From contig NZ_JQLI01000008.1 of the NCBI RefSeq assembly GCF_000744095.1, forward strand, positions 2,728,001 through 2,792,000: a DNA stretch of 64,000 bases, read 5' to 3'. The notes beneath the pieces are model-generated. The model ran no database searches. It was not told the DNA's origin and saw only the letters and a list, made by a program, of their open reading frames with translations. A program made the position numbers and the translations under genes. Positions 55,321 to 63,341 of this stretch are shown in pieces (positions within the stretch are counted from its first letter, which is position 1; each line of letters begins with the position of its first letter). Source of the DNA: Cupriavidus necator A5-1 (GTDB taxonomy: Bacteria; Pseudomonadota; Gammaproteobacteria; Burkholderiales; Burkholderiaceae).

Positions 55321-56454
55321 TCAGGCCGCGTCGTCCGGCGCGGCCCGCGGCCCCGGCCGCGGCTCCTCCGCCGCCCGCGCCAGCGCCCTTGCCTCCCAGC
55401 CCGGCGGCACCACGAAACCCCGCGAGCATTCGCGCCACCACCCCGGCGCCTGCGGCCCCGCCGGTTCCAGTTCGCACAGCATCACCGGCGCTTCGCGGCG
55501 CCAGCCGTGATCATGGCGCGGATCGGCAAAGCGTTGCGCCAGCAAGGCGTGTAGCGCCTCGACCTCTTCCGTACCGGCCTCCGGCACGAACGCCCCCGAC
55601 AGCCAGCCCGAGCGCGGCAACCGGCACCAGCGCGATACTGGCCGCGAAGCGGCACGCGCCATCCACCCGTCCAGCGACGACCACCAGCCGTTCAGGTGGT
55701 CGGGCGCAATGCCCAGCGCGTCCAGCCCTGCCGGCACTTGCCCGTCGCGATAGAACAGCCAGCCCAACAGGTAGACCTCGCTACGGTCGATCGCATGGCC
55801 CAGCAGCGCCTGCGCCTCGGACGTGCGCCCGAGCGGCAGCTGGCGATGCACCACGTGGCCGAGCTTGTCGCCAAGCCGGTCGACCAGGTTCGGGCCGACA
55901 AAATCCTGCAACCGCGGCAGCGGCTGCGTGCCGGCCATCAGGTAGAACTTGGCCGCCATCTCCCAGTGGACCACCTCGCCGGAAGCCAGCTCGCGCCAGA
56001 CGAAATCCAGCTCGCCCAGCGTGCGGATGCCCTGCCTGCCCGCCCGTCGCACCGGCACGTTGGCGGCCAGCAGCGACAGCCCTTGCATATGGCGCAGCGC
56101 GAAATGCAGCAGTCTTTCGGCATGGCGGCCCAGACGCAGGCTGCGGCTCGCAGGGTCATGGCTGGAATCGTCGGCGGAGAGCGGATGGCCGTCGGCCAGC
56201 TCGTCGATGGTGGCGGGCAGCGCGGCGGGGTCGGCCGTCTCCAGCCAGCGCTGCCAGGCAGCCAGCGTGCCGGCGGGCCAGCGCGCCGGGGCCGCGCCCG
56301 GTACCGCCGCCAGCAGCGGCGGCGACAGCGTGGTCCAGGCCAGGTCGCGCGTACGTGCCGACGCGGCGCGGCGCCACAGCGGCGGGCCCGACGGCAAATT
56401 GCCGTCGCCGCCGCGGTTCAGCGCGAGATCAGGCCCCAGCTCCCGCACGGTCAT
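55321..56454 (-). CDS. DUF1853 family protein
   Basis: A 377-residue cytoplasmic protein with the DUF1853 landmarks: RTRDLAWTTLSPPLL near the N-terminus, LGELDFVWRE and HWEMAAKFYL in the middle, and the Trp-rich HLNGWWSSLDGW. The function of the family is unknown. The E-x-D and E-x-x-x-K pattern (ELDFV...HWEMAAKFY) recalls PD-(D/E)XK nuclease cores, but this is weak. It overlaps the uracil-DNA glycosylase gene by 26 bp, so the two are probably co-expressed. Confidence 0.8.
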   Translation of the reverse strand: MTVRELGPDLALNRGGDGNLPSGPPLWRRAASARTRDLAWTTLSPPLLAAVPGAAPARWPAGTLAAWQRWLETADPAALPATIDELADGHPLSADDSSHDPASRSLRLGRHAERLLHFALRHMQGLSLLAANVPVRRAGRQGIRTLGELDFVWRELASGEVVHWEMAAKFYLMAGTQPLPRLQDFVGPNLVDRLGDKLGHVVHRQLPLGRTSEAQALLGHAIDRSEVYLLGWLFYRDGQVPAGLDALGIAPDHLNGWWSSLDGWMARAASRPVSRWCRLPRSGWLSGAFVPEAGTEEVEALHALLAQRFADPRHDHGWRREAPVMLCELEPAGPQAPGWWRECSRGFVVPPGWEARALARAAEEPRPGPRAAPDDAA

Positions 56455-57337
56455 GCACCTCGCGCGCCAGGCACAGGTCTTCCCAGGCGCGCGCCTTGTC
56501 GGTCAGGGTCCGCAGCAAGTAAGCCGGATGGTAGGTCACCACCACCGGGATGCCTTCGTAGATATGCACGGTGCCGCGCAGCTTGCCGATCGGCGTGGTC
56601 GAGCGCAGCAGCGACTGCGCCGCAAAGCGGCCCAGCACCACGATCACCCTGGGCTTCACCAGCGCAATCTGGCGGCGCAGGAAGGGCTCGCACTGCGCCA
56701 CCTCGTCCGGCTCCGGGTTGCGGTTGCCCGGCGGACGGCACTTGAGCACGTTGGCGATAAAGACATTGCGCCCGCGCGCCAGCCCGAGCGCGCCAAGCAT
56801 ATTGTCGAGCAGCTTGCCGGCCTGGCCGACAAAGGGCTCGCCCTGCTGGTCCTCGTTCTCGCCGGGGGCTTCGCCGATCAGCATCCATTCGGCCTGGCGG
56901 TCGCCCACGCCGAACACGGTGTTGGTGCGCGTCTGGCACAGGCCGCAGGCGGTGCAGCCGGCAACCGCCGCTTCCAGCGCGGGCCAGTCCATGGTGGCGA
57001 TGGCGGCCTCGCGATCGGCCTGCGCCGAGCCGGGCTCCGGGCCCGCCGGCACCAGCGAGGGCATCGCGGGCGCCCTGGCGAAGGTGACCGGTGCCTCGGC
57101 TGGCGGCGTCGGCGCGGCGGCCTGCACCACTGCGGCGAGGGGCGCTTCGGCTACGGGCCGGGCTTCGGCAATCGAAACGGCCGGAACGGCAGGAGCGGCG
57201 CTGAGCGGCGCCTCAGCCGTGGCGGCCTCGCCTGCCTCGGGCAGCGCCAGGGCCTGCGGTTCGCCGCCGGCGCGCTGGCGCAGCACCCACTCCGCCGGGA
57301 TGCCCAGCACTTCCAGGAATTGCGCGCGGCGGCTCAT
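56429..57337 (-). CDS. Family 4 uracil-DNA glycosylase (4Fe-4S)
   Basis: A 302-residue protein whose C-terminal 180 residues form a UdgA-type glycosylase. Probable cluster ligands are C131, C134, C200 and C216; motif A is GEAPGENED and motif B is TYHPAYLLR. It excises uracil from DNA. Residues 21-115 are a long Ala/Pro/Glu-rich segment, likely disordered, between a short conserved N-terminus (FLEVLGIPAEWVLR) and the catalytic domain. Confidence 0.92.
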   Translation of the reverse strand: MSRRAQFLEVLGIPAEWVLRQRAGGEPQALALPEAGEAATAEAPLSAAPAVPAVSIAEARPVAEAPLAAVVQAAAPTPPAEAPVTFARAPAMPSLVPAGPEPGSAQADREAAIATMDWPALEAAVAGCTACGLCQTRTNTVFGVGDRQAEWMLIGEAPGENEDQQGEPFVGQAGKLLDNMLGALGLARGRNVFIANVLKCRPPGNRNPEPDEVAQCEPFLRRQIALVKPRVIVVLGRFAAQSLLRSTTPIGKLRGTVHIYEGIPVVVTYHPAYLLRTLTDKARAWEDLCLAREVHDRAGAGA

Positions 57338-57894
57338 GCGCGGCCCTCCGTGCCTTCATTGGCGGCGGCATCTTCCGGCCAACTGCGGCGCAGCACCAGC
57401 GCGTCTTCACGGGTGCGGCCCGCGGCCGGGTAATACCCCTTGCGGCGTCCGATCTCGACAAATCCGGCGGCCTGGTACAACGCGATCGCGCCGGCATTGG
57501 AGGGGCGCACTTCCAGCAGCATGGTGCGGATGCGGTGCGCGTGCGAGGTAGCCAGCACGATCGCCAACATCAGCCGCCCCAGCCCCTGGCGCTGGCGCCG
57601 CGGCTCGACAGTGATGTTGAGCAGGTGCATTTCGTCGACCACCGGCATCAGCACGGCGTAGGCCACCAGCGTGCCGGCCGGGTCGCGCAGCGTCAGGCCG
57701 AGATGCCCGGCCTTGACCGAGTTCTCGAAATTGCCGCGCGTCCACGGATGGCTGTAGGCGCGTGCCTCGATGCCGGCCACGGCCTCCAGGTCCAGCGCGC
57801 TCATGCGGCCCAGCGCCCAGCCGTCCGGCAGCGGCGGCATGGCCGGTACTACCGGCCACTCGTTGCGCTCTTCCAGCGGATAGGCGGCGCTCAC
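57334..57894 (-). CDS. rimI: Ribosomal protein S18 alanine N-acetyltransferase
   Basis: A 186-residue GNAT protein with the RimI pattern AYSHPWTRGNFENSV, the acetyl-CoA motif RRQRQGLGRLML and EVRPSNAGAIALYQAAGF. The N-terminus is about 25 residues longer than E. coli RimI. It starts at GTG 57894 inside the tsaB stop (GTGA). The tsaB-rimI pairing is a common arrangement. Confidence 0.9.
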   Translation of the reverse strand: MSAAYPLEERNEWPVVPAMPPLPDGWALGRMSALDLEAVAGIEARAYSHPWTRGNFENSVKAGHLGLTLRDPAGTLVAYAVLMPVVDEMHLLNITVEPRRQRQGLGRLMLAIVLATSHAHRIRTMLLEVRPSNAGAIALYQAAGFVEIGRRKGYYPAAGRTREDALVLRRSWPEDAAANEGTEGRA

Positions 57895-58643
57895 GATGCG
57901 CTCCCGGCCTGGGCCGCGGCGCGTGCGGCGGCCACGGCTTCGCGTTCGGCGATGGTCTGGGCGACCTTGTCGCGCAGGTAGATCGGCATGGCCTGGTCGG
58001 CGTCGATGGCCTCACCGCGAGCCAGTGCGCGCAGGGCGATGGCGACCATCGGCTGCGCATGCGGCATCGCCTCCGGCAGCACGCGCGAGGCGCGCGCCAG
58101 GCCTGCCAGCCGCTCGCCGAATACCGTCGAGGCATTGCCCGCGAGCCAGAAATCGCCCTTGGGCAGCGCCATCGTTTCCGGCGCGCCGACCCGCATCGGC
58201 GTGATTTCCGCCCATTCCCGCACGGCGGCATTCCAGCGGAAGGCGCCGGAATAGGCCTCGTCCATGCGCGCATCCAGCGCCACCAGCACCGCGGTATTGT
58301 CCGGTAGCGAAGCCTCGCGCGCGCGTTCGGCGCAGGCCATCAGGGTATTGACGGGAACCACCGGCAGGCCGGCCCCGAAGGCCAGCCCCTGCGCCACGCC
58401 GCAGGCCGTGCGCAGGCCAGTGAACGAGCCCGGGCCGGCGCCGAAGGCGATCGCGGCGCAATCGGCGAGCGCGATGCCGGCCTCGGCCAGCACCTCGCCC
58501 GCGGCCGGCAGCACGCGTGCGGACGAGCGTACACCGGTGTGCTCATGGCGCACCAGGCACTCGATTCCGGCACCCGCGACGGCACGTCCGAGCGCGACCG
58601 AGCACCACTCCGTAGAAGTTTCAACAGCAAGAATCCAGGACAT
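57891..58643 (-). CDS. tsaB: tRNA threonylcarbamoyladenosine biosynthesis protein TsaB
   Basis: A 250-residue ASKHA-fold protein with the opening WILAVETSTEWCSVAL, the GAGPGSFTGLR motif and LPVVPVNTLMA. TsaB scaffolds TsaD and TsaE in making t6A37 in ANN-decoding tRNAs. A TACAAT at 58650-58655 (minus strand) ends 7 bases before the ATG, so the transcript could begin at or very near the start codon. Confidence 0.94.
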   Translation of the reverse strand: MSWILAVETSTEWCSVALGRAVAGAGIECLVRHEHTGVRSSARVLPAAGEVLAEAGIALADCAAIAFGAGPGSFTGLRTACGVAQGLAFGAGLPVVPVNTLMACAERAREASLPDNTAVLVALDARMDEAYSGAFRWNAAVREWAEITPMRVGAPETMALPKGDFWLAGNASTVFGERLAGLARASRVLPEAMPHAQPMVAIALRALARGEAIDADQAMPIYLRDKVAQTIAEREAVAAARAAAQAGSAS

Positions 58644-58771
58644 GGCGCGATTGTATCCGCTGGCGCCCGGAACCGAGGGCTTCTTCGGTTTTATACGCAC
58701 GGTAGGGCACGCTGGCGCGGCTATCATCGGGCTGCACTTTTGCAATCCAGCCAGAACAAACGGAGGAAACC

Positions 58772-59041
58772 ATGAGCGACCTGCAGGCACGCTTCGACCA
58801 GGCCCAGATCGACGTCAAGCAACTGAGCGAGCGCCCCAGCAATATGACCCTGCTGCGCCTGTACGCGCTGTTCAAGCAAGGCAGCGAAGGCGACGCCCAC
58901 GGCGACAAGCCGGGCATGACCGACTTTGTCGGCCGCTACAAGTTCGAAGCCTGGGAAGCGCTGCGCGGCACCGCGCGCGAACAGGCGATGGAACAGTACA
59001 TCGCGCTGGTGGAAGAGCTGCGCAGCGGCGCCGCCAGCTGA
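58772..59041 (+). CDS. Acyl-CoA-binding protein (ACBP)
   Basis: An 89-residue four-helix protein with the ACBP pattern LLRLYALFKQGSEGDAHGDKPGMTDFVGRYKFEAWEAL shown here in part: YALFKQGSEGD and KFEAWEAL contain the acyl-CoA contacts. It binds medium- and long-chain acyl-CoA in the cytoplasm. ACBP is general in eukaryotes and patchy in bacteria. GGAGGAAA precedes the ATG. Confidence 0.92.
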   Translation: MSDLQARFDQAQIDVKQLSERPSNMTLLRLYALFKQGSEGDAHGDKPGMTDFVGRYKFEAWEALRGTAREQAMEQYIALVEELRSGAAS

Positions 59042-59107
59042 TCCGCACCTTGCCGCGGGGCGCCGGCATGGCGCTCCCGGTCACGCATCCTTCACGCCCC
59101 GGCGGCT

Positions 59108-60589
59108 TCAGCCCGCCGGCACCGGCCTCGGCCGGATCCGCCACGCCGAGAACATCGCGCTGGCGATCACGACCCCCACCGCCAGGAAGGTTTCATCGAA
59201 GGCCCGGATGCGCGCCGCCTGCAACGCTGCATCGCCGGCCTGGCCCGCCACCGCGCCATGCTCCGCCAGCCGCCATTGCAGGCCCACGCCTGCCAGGCTC
59301 ACGCCAATGGCGCCGCCCAGCTGGCGCAGGAAGTTGATGCAGCTCGAGCCCTGCGCAATCAGCGAGAAATCCACCCCGCGCATGGCCCCCAGCGTCAGCG
59401 ACGGCAGGATGCAGCCCAACCCGATCCGCCCCAGAATCGCCAGCGCCACCAGCACCAGGTATGGCGTGGTGCGCGAACCTAGTGCCATCAGCACGAACGA
59501 CAAGGCCAGCAGCGCCAGCCCGAACGACACCTGCACGTGCGGCGCGATCCGATTCGTGAAGCGCCCCGCCAGCCCGATCGTCAGGGCCAGCGCCACGCCC
59601 GCCGGCAGCAGCACCAGGCCCGCGCGCGACGGCGTGTATTCCAGCGCCATCTGCATGTAGACCGGCAGCAGGTAGGTCGAGCCGAACAAGCCCGCGCCAT
59701 AGATAAAGGCCACCACCGCCCCGGCCGCGAACTGCCGGTAGCTGTACAGCCGCAGGTTCATCAGCGGATAGGCGGCACGCAGCTGCCACAGCACGAACGC
59801 CGCCAGCATCAGCACGCCAAAGCCCGCCAGCGCCAGCCCCGCGGGCACGCTGTCGCGCATCTGCACCACGCCGTTGAGCAGGCTGACCGTGGCGATGCCG
59901 GCCAGCCCCAGTCCGCGCCAGTCCAGCGGCTCGCGCTCGCCGATCATGATCGAATCCACCGCCATGAAGCGGCGCGCCATGACCACGCCGATCAGCGTCA
60001 GCGGCACCACCACGAAGAAGATGGAACGCCAGCCGAACGCCTCCACCAGGAAGCCGCCCAGGCTCGGCCCCAACGCCGGCGCCAGCACCACGCCGAAGCC
60101 GAACGCGCTGATCGCCTTGCCTTGCTCGCGCTCCTCGAACGAGCGCAGGATCAGGATATTGGGCAAAGGCTGCATGATGCCCGCCGCCACGCCTTCGGCC
60201 GCGCGCATCGCGATCATCACGCCATAGGTCGGTGAGAACCCGCCAAAGAAGCCGCCCACACCGAGCAATACCGACGCGCCGAGGAAGGTGCGGCGCAACC
60301 CGTAGCGATTGAGCAGCCACGGCGTCAGCAGCATCGACAGCGTCATCGCGATCATGAAGCTGGCCGCGACCCATTGGGCGCGCTCCTGGCCCAGCGCGAA
60401 GTGCTGGCTCAGGTCCGGAATGGCAACGTTGACGATAGTGGACGAGACGATCGACGAGATCGTGCCCAGCATCAGCGTCATCAGCACCAGCCAGCGCAGC
60501 CGGTCGCCATAGCGCGCACGCAGCGCCTGCCGCGTCGGCCCGCCCGGCGGCTGGCCGGAGCCCTCCGGCGTGACGGGGCCGCGGTTCAC
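59108..60589 (-). CDS. DHA2-family MFS multidrug transporter (EmrB/QacA-like)
   Basis: A 493-residue membrane protein with about fourteen helices, an N-terminal SSTIVNVAIPDLSQHF helix and the motif C GFGVVLAPALGPSLGG of drug:proton antiporters. An EmrA-type adaptor gene is not adjacent. It starts at GTG 60589, overlapping the stop of the preceding DUF1857 gene (GTGA). Confidence 0.88.
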   Translation of the reverse strand: MNRGPVTPEGSGQPPGGPTRQALRARYGDRLRWLVLMTLMLGTISSIVSSTIVNVAIPDLSQHFALGQERAQWVAASFMIAMTLSMLLTPWLLNRYGLRRTFLGASVLLGVGGFFGGFSPTYGVMIAMRAAEGVAAGIMQPLPNILILRSFEEREQGKAISAFGFGVVLAPALGPSLGGFLVEAFGWRSIFFVVVPLTLIGVVMARRFMAVDSIMIGEREPLDWRGLGLAGIATVSLLNGVVQMRDSVPAGLALAGFGVLMLAAFVLWQLRAAYPLMNLRLYSYRQFAAGAVVAFIYGAGLFGSTYLLPVYMQMALEYTPSRAGLVLLPAGVALALTIGLAGRFTNRIAPHVQVSFGLALLALSFVLMALGSRTTPYLVLVALAILGRIGLGCILPSLTLGAMRGVDFSLIAQGSSCINFLRQLGGAIGVSLAGVGLQWRLAEHGAVAGQAGDAALQAARIRAFDETFLAVGVVIASAMFSAWRIRPRPVPAG

Positions 60590-61056
60590 CCCAGCCGCCC
60601 GGTGTCGGCGATCTCGCGGATCTTGCGAACGGTGTCGATGTCGGCCTCGTGGTAGGCGGACTTGACGATCTCGGCATAGCGGGCGTCGCCGCTGGCATCG
60701 ACCGCAGGCATGGTGGTGTCGTAGACAAAGCGCAGCAGCAGCGCGCCGGGCCCCGGGGTCTCGATCGCCATGGTCAGGGTGCCGCCGGCATGCTCGGCGG
60801 TGGCGGCGGTTTCATAGCGCACCTGCCGGCGCGGCTCGAATACCACGCGGTCATGGATCGAGGCCGCGCCGAAATGCAGCACCCGATCGATCCAGCTGTC
60901 GCCCCGGCCAACCACCTCGGCGCTGTCCAGGCCCAGCACGAACAGTTCGGGCGACTCGGCGCGCAGCACCAGCCCTTGCCACAGCTGGTCAGGCGTCAGC
61001 GGATCCAGTTGAGGGTTGCCTGGATCGTTGATCTCAACCAAGTGCTCGAAACGCAA
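60586..61056 (-). CDS. DUF1857/SRPBCC-fold protein
   Basis: A 156-residue protein with the START-like fold pattern of DUF1857 (LRFEHLVEINDP, PDQLWQGLVLRAESPELF, and a long C-terminal helix ending IREIADTGRLG). The family may bind a hydrophobic ligand; function is unknown. TTG 61056 is chosen because GGGAG lies 8 nt upstream and the family motif begins there. It is translationally coupled to the DHA2 exporter. Confidence 0.8.
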   Translation of the reverse strand: MRFEHLVEINDPGNPQLDPLTPDQLWQGLVLRAESPELFVLGLDSAEVVGRGDSWIDRVLHFGAASIHDRVVFEPRRQVRYETAATAEHAGGTLTMAIETPGPGALLLRFVYDTTMPAVDASGDARYAEIVKSAYHEADIDTVRKIREIADTGRLG

Positions 61057-61222
61057 CTTCTTTCTCCCTGTCAGCAGTAAGTCGATATTATGAAGTCTCC
61101 GCGTGTTCGGAAGACCTTTTTGTCTGCGCGGTGCAACATTTCTGTCACAGCCCGCGGCGGTACTCTGAACGCCGCTCCCTTTGCTGTTTATCGACCGCAT
61201 ATTCGCAGACTGGAGCCCCCTC

Positions 61223-61897
61223 ATGCCCGCCGCGCCTTTGGCCGAAACTGATCCCCTCCAAGTCCTTGTCTACGCCGACTCGCTTTCATGGGGCATCGTG
61301 CCGGGCACCCGCCAGCGCCTGCCCTTCCCGGTGCGCTGGCCCGGCCGGCTGGAACTCGGCCTGAACGCCGACGGCGGCGCGCCCGTTCGCATCATCGAAG
61401 ACTGCCTGAACGGCCGCCGCACGGTCTGGGACGACCCCTTCAAACCCGGGCGCAACGGCCTGCAAGGACTGGCGCAGCGCATCGAGATCCACTCGCCGCT
61501 GGCGCTGGTGGTCTTGATGCTGGGCAACAACGATTTCCAGTCGATGCACCCGCACAATGCCTGGCACGCCGCCCAGGGCATCGGCGCGCTGGTGCACGCA
61601 ATCCGTACCGCGCCGATCGAACCCGGCATGCCGGTGCCACCGGTACTGGTGGTCACGCCGCCGCCGATCCGCACGCCGCGCGGCCCGCTGGCGTCCAAGT
61701 TCGCGGGCGGCGAGCACAAGTGGGTGGGCCTGCCGCAGGCCGTTGCAGAGGTCTGCGCGCAGTTGGACTGCCCGCTGTTCGATGCGGGCACCGTGATCCA
61801 GAGCAGTGAGGTCGACGGCGTGCACCTGGACGCCGACGCTCACCTGGCGCTCGGCGATGCGCTGTGCCTGGTCGTGCACCGGTTGCTGGAGCGCTGA
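61223..61897 (+). CDS. SGNH/GDSL-family hydrolase (arylesterase-like)
   Basis: A 224-residue protein with the four SGNH blocks: VYADSLSWG (block I, Ser nucleophile, Ala-Asp-Ser in place of Gly-Asp-Ser), NGRRTVWDDP (Gly), LGNNDF (Asn), and DGVHLDADAH (Asp/His). It is an esterase or lipase acting in the cytoplasm, as there is no signal peptide from ATG 61223. GGAG lies upstream of that start; an in-frame ATG at 61181 would add 14 residues. Confidence 0.87.
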   Translation: MPAAPLAETDPLQVLVYADSLSWGIVPGTRQRLPFPVRWPGRLELGLNADGGAPVRIIEDCLNGRRTVWDDPFKPGRNGLQGLAQRIEIHSPLALVVLMLGNNDFQSMHPHNAWHAAQGIGALVHAIRTAPIEPGMPVPPVLVVTPPPIRTPRGPLASKFAGGEHKWVGLPQAVAEVCAQLDCPLFDAGTVIQSSEVDGVHLDADAHLALGDALCLVVHRLLER

Positions 61898-62015
61898 CGC
61901 CGCCCTCCGGGCACCCGCCTGACGGCCGGCTGAAACATCACTCCTGACAGGAATTGTCAGGAGCCCCGGCGCACAATGCGGCCGCTCTCACACAGAACGC
62001 CGTCAGGAGGCTGTC

Positions 62016-62423
62016 ATGGAGTTGTTGATCAATATCGACGTCGACGACCTGTCGCGCGGCATCGGCTTTTACGAACAAGCGCTCGGCCTGAAGCTGAGCC
62101 GCAAGCTGTTCGACGGTACCGTCGCGGAAATGGTCGGCGGCACTACGCCGATCTACCTGCTCGCCAAACCGGCGGGCACCCGCCCCACCACGCGCTCAGA
62201 CACCCCGCGCGACTATCGCCGCCACTGGACGCCGGTCCACCTGGACTTTGTCGTGTCCAACCTCGAACAGGCCATTGAACGCGCGCTGGAAGCCGGCGCG
62301 GAGATCGAGGACTGGCCGCAGGATTTCGAATGGGGGCGGCAGGCGACGCTGTCGGATCCGTTTGGGCATGGGCTTTGTTTTATTGAGTGGAAGGGGGAAG
62401 GATACGGTGCGGTGGCCGGCTGA
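62016..62423 (+). CDS. VOC-superfamily (glyoxalase/bleomycin-resistance-like) protein
   Basis: A 135-residue protein with two beta-alpha-beta3 modules: the first opens LLINIDVDDLSRGIGFYEQALGL, the second VHLDFVVSNLEQAIERALEAG. Candidate metal ligands are His in VHLDF and Glu in CFIEW. The enzymatic role is unknown. AGGAGG precedes the ATG. Confidence 0.87.
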   Translation: MELLINIDVDDLSRGIGFYEQALGLKLSRKLFDGTVAEMVGGTTPIYLLAKPAGTRPTTRSDTPRDYRRHWTPVHLDFVVSNLEQAIERALEAGAEIEDWPQDFEWGRQATLSDPFGHGLCFIEWKGEGYGAVAG

Positions 62424-62577
62424 CGCAGCGCACCGACTTTCGGACATTTCGCCTGTCCAAGACCAGGCTCGGATGTCACATTTCCATGCAGCATCGCGCA
62501 TGACCTCGCCTCGAACCCGCTGTCGTTATAACATTGTGCTGCCACGAAAAGTGTACGCAACCGACGAGGGACGAGGC

Positions 62578-62826
62578 ATGAAAGCGACGATCCGGAAGAT
62601 GGGCAACTCCCAAGGGGTACTGATCCCCAAGGCAATCCTGTTACAGCTAGGTCTGGAGGACGAAGTGGAAATGGAAATCGTGAACGATGCGCTGGTCATC
62701 CGGCGTCCAAGAATCGCACCCCGTCAAGGCTGGGCGGAAGCAAGCCAGGCCATCGCCGCGGCCGGTGACGACAACCTCGTGCTGGGCGACTTCCCCAACG
62801 CCGACGATGCGGAGCTGAAATGGTAG
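62578..62826 (+). CDS. mazE: MazE-type antitoxin (AbrB/SpoVT fold)
   Basis: An 82-residue protein with the AbrB-type swapped-hairpin DNA-binding domain (IRKMGNSQGVLIPKAIL, residues 5-21; LEDEVEMEIVNDALVIRR) and an acidic C-terminus (DDNLVLGDFPNADDAE) that would cap the toxin. It should neutralise MazF and repress the pair. A strong AGGG-CGAGG region precedes the ATG. The GTTATAAC palindrome at 62525-62532 may be part of its promoter/operator. Confidence 0.9.
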   Translation: MKATIRKMGNSQGVLIPKAILLQLGLEDEVEMEIVNDALVIRRPRIAPRQGWAEASQAIAAAGDDNLVLGDFPNADDAELKW

Positions 62827-63140
62827 CGCGTGGCGATGTCTGGCTGGTTGCGCTCGACCCTACCGTCGGCAGCGAGAGCGAGAAGACTCGCCCCTGCGTC
62901 GTCGTTTCACCGCCGGAAATGCACGACTACCTGCGCACCGTCACCGTGGCGCCGATGAGCACCGGCAGTCGTCCTGCCCCGTTTCGCGTCGCGGTGACGT
63001 TCCAGCGCAAGACCGGCCTGATCCTGCTGGACCAGGTCCGGACCGTGGACAAGTCACGGCTGCTCAAGCGAGCCGGCGGCCTTAACGAAAAGACGATGCT
63101 GGAGACCCTGCGCACCCTGCGCGAGGTCTTTGCGGACTGA
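62820..63140 (+). CDS. mazF: MazF/PemK-family endoribonuclease toxin
   Basis: A 106-residue toxin with the family opening RGDVWLVALDPTVGSESEKTRP and the catalytic Arg in that first loop. Further segments are VVVSPPEMHDYL, VAPMSTGS with its catalytic Thr/Ser, and LILLDQVRTVDKSRL. It should cleave mRNA at short sequence motifs. It overlaps mazE by 7 bp, the usual co-translated arrangement, and appears intact. Confidence 0.92.
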   Translation: MVARGDVWLVALDPTVGSESEKTRPCVVVSPPEMHDYLRTVTVAPMSTGSRPAPFRVAVTFQRKTGLILLDQVRTVDKSRLLKRAGGLNEKTMLETLRTLREVFAD

Positions 63141-63244
63141 GGCACGCCACAAAGGCATTTAATGCCAGGTTCATGGAGTCATTTGATTTCATAAGAATAT
63201 GAAAAAGAAATAGACGCCAGATTCATTCCCCGTGCGCAGTTTTG

Positions 63245-63256
63245 ACGCAATTGCGT
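63245..63256. promoter_or_regulatory. Perfect palindrome upstream of the MetQ-type gene
   Basis: ACGCAATTGCGT is a perfect 12-bp palindrome, extending to 16 bp with one mismatch (TGACGCAATTGCGTTA). It lies 86 bp before the MetQ-type start in an AT-rich 200-bp gap. It could be a binding site for a dimeric regulator; I do not know which. Confidence 0.35.
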
Positions 63257-63341
63257 TAATCTGTGGCCCTCGTCGGCGCAGGCGATCCCTGCCCCGGCGG
63301 GACTCTCTCTCGCCACATAACCAGAACACTTCCAAACTCTC

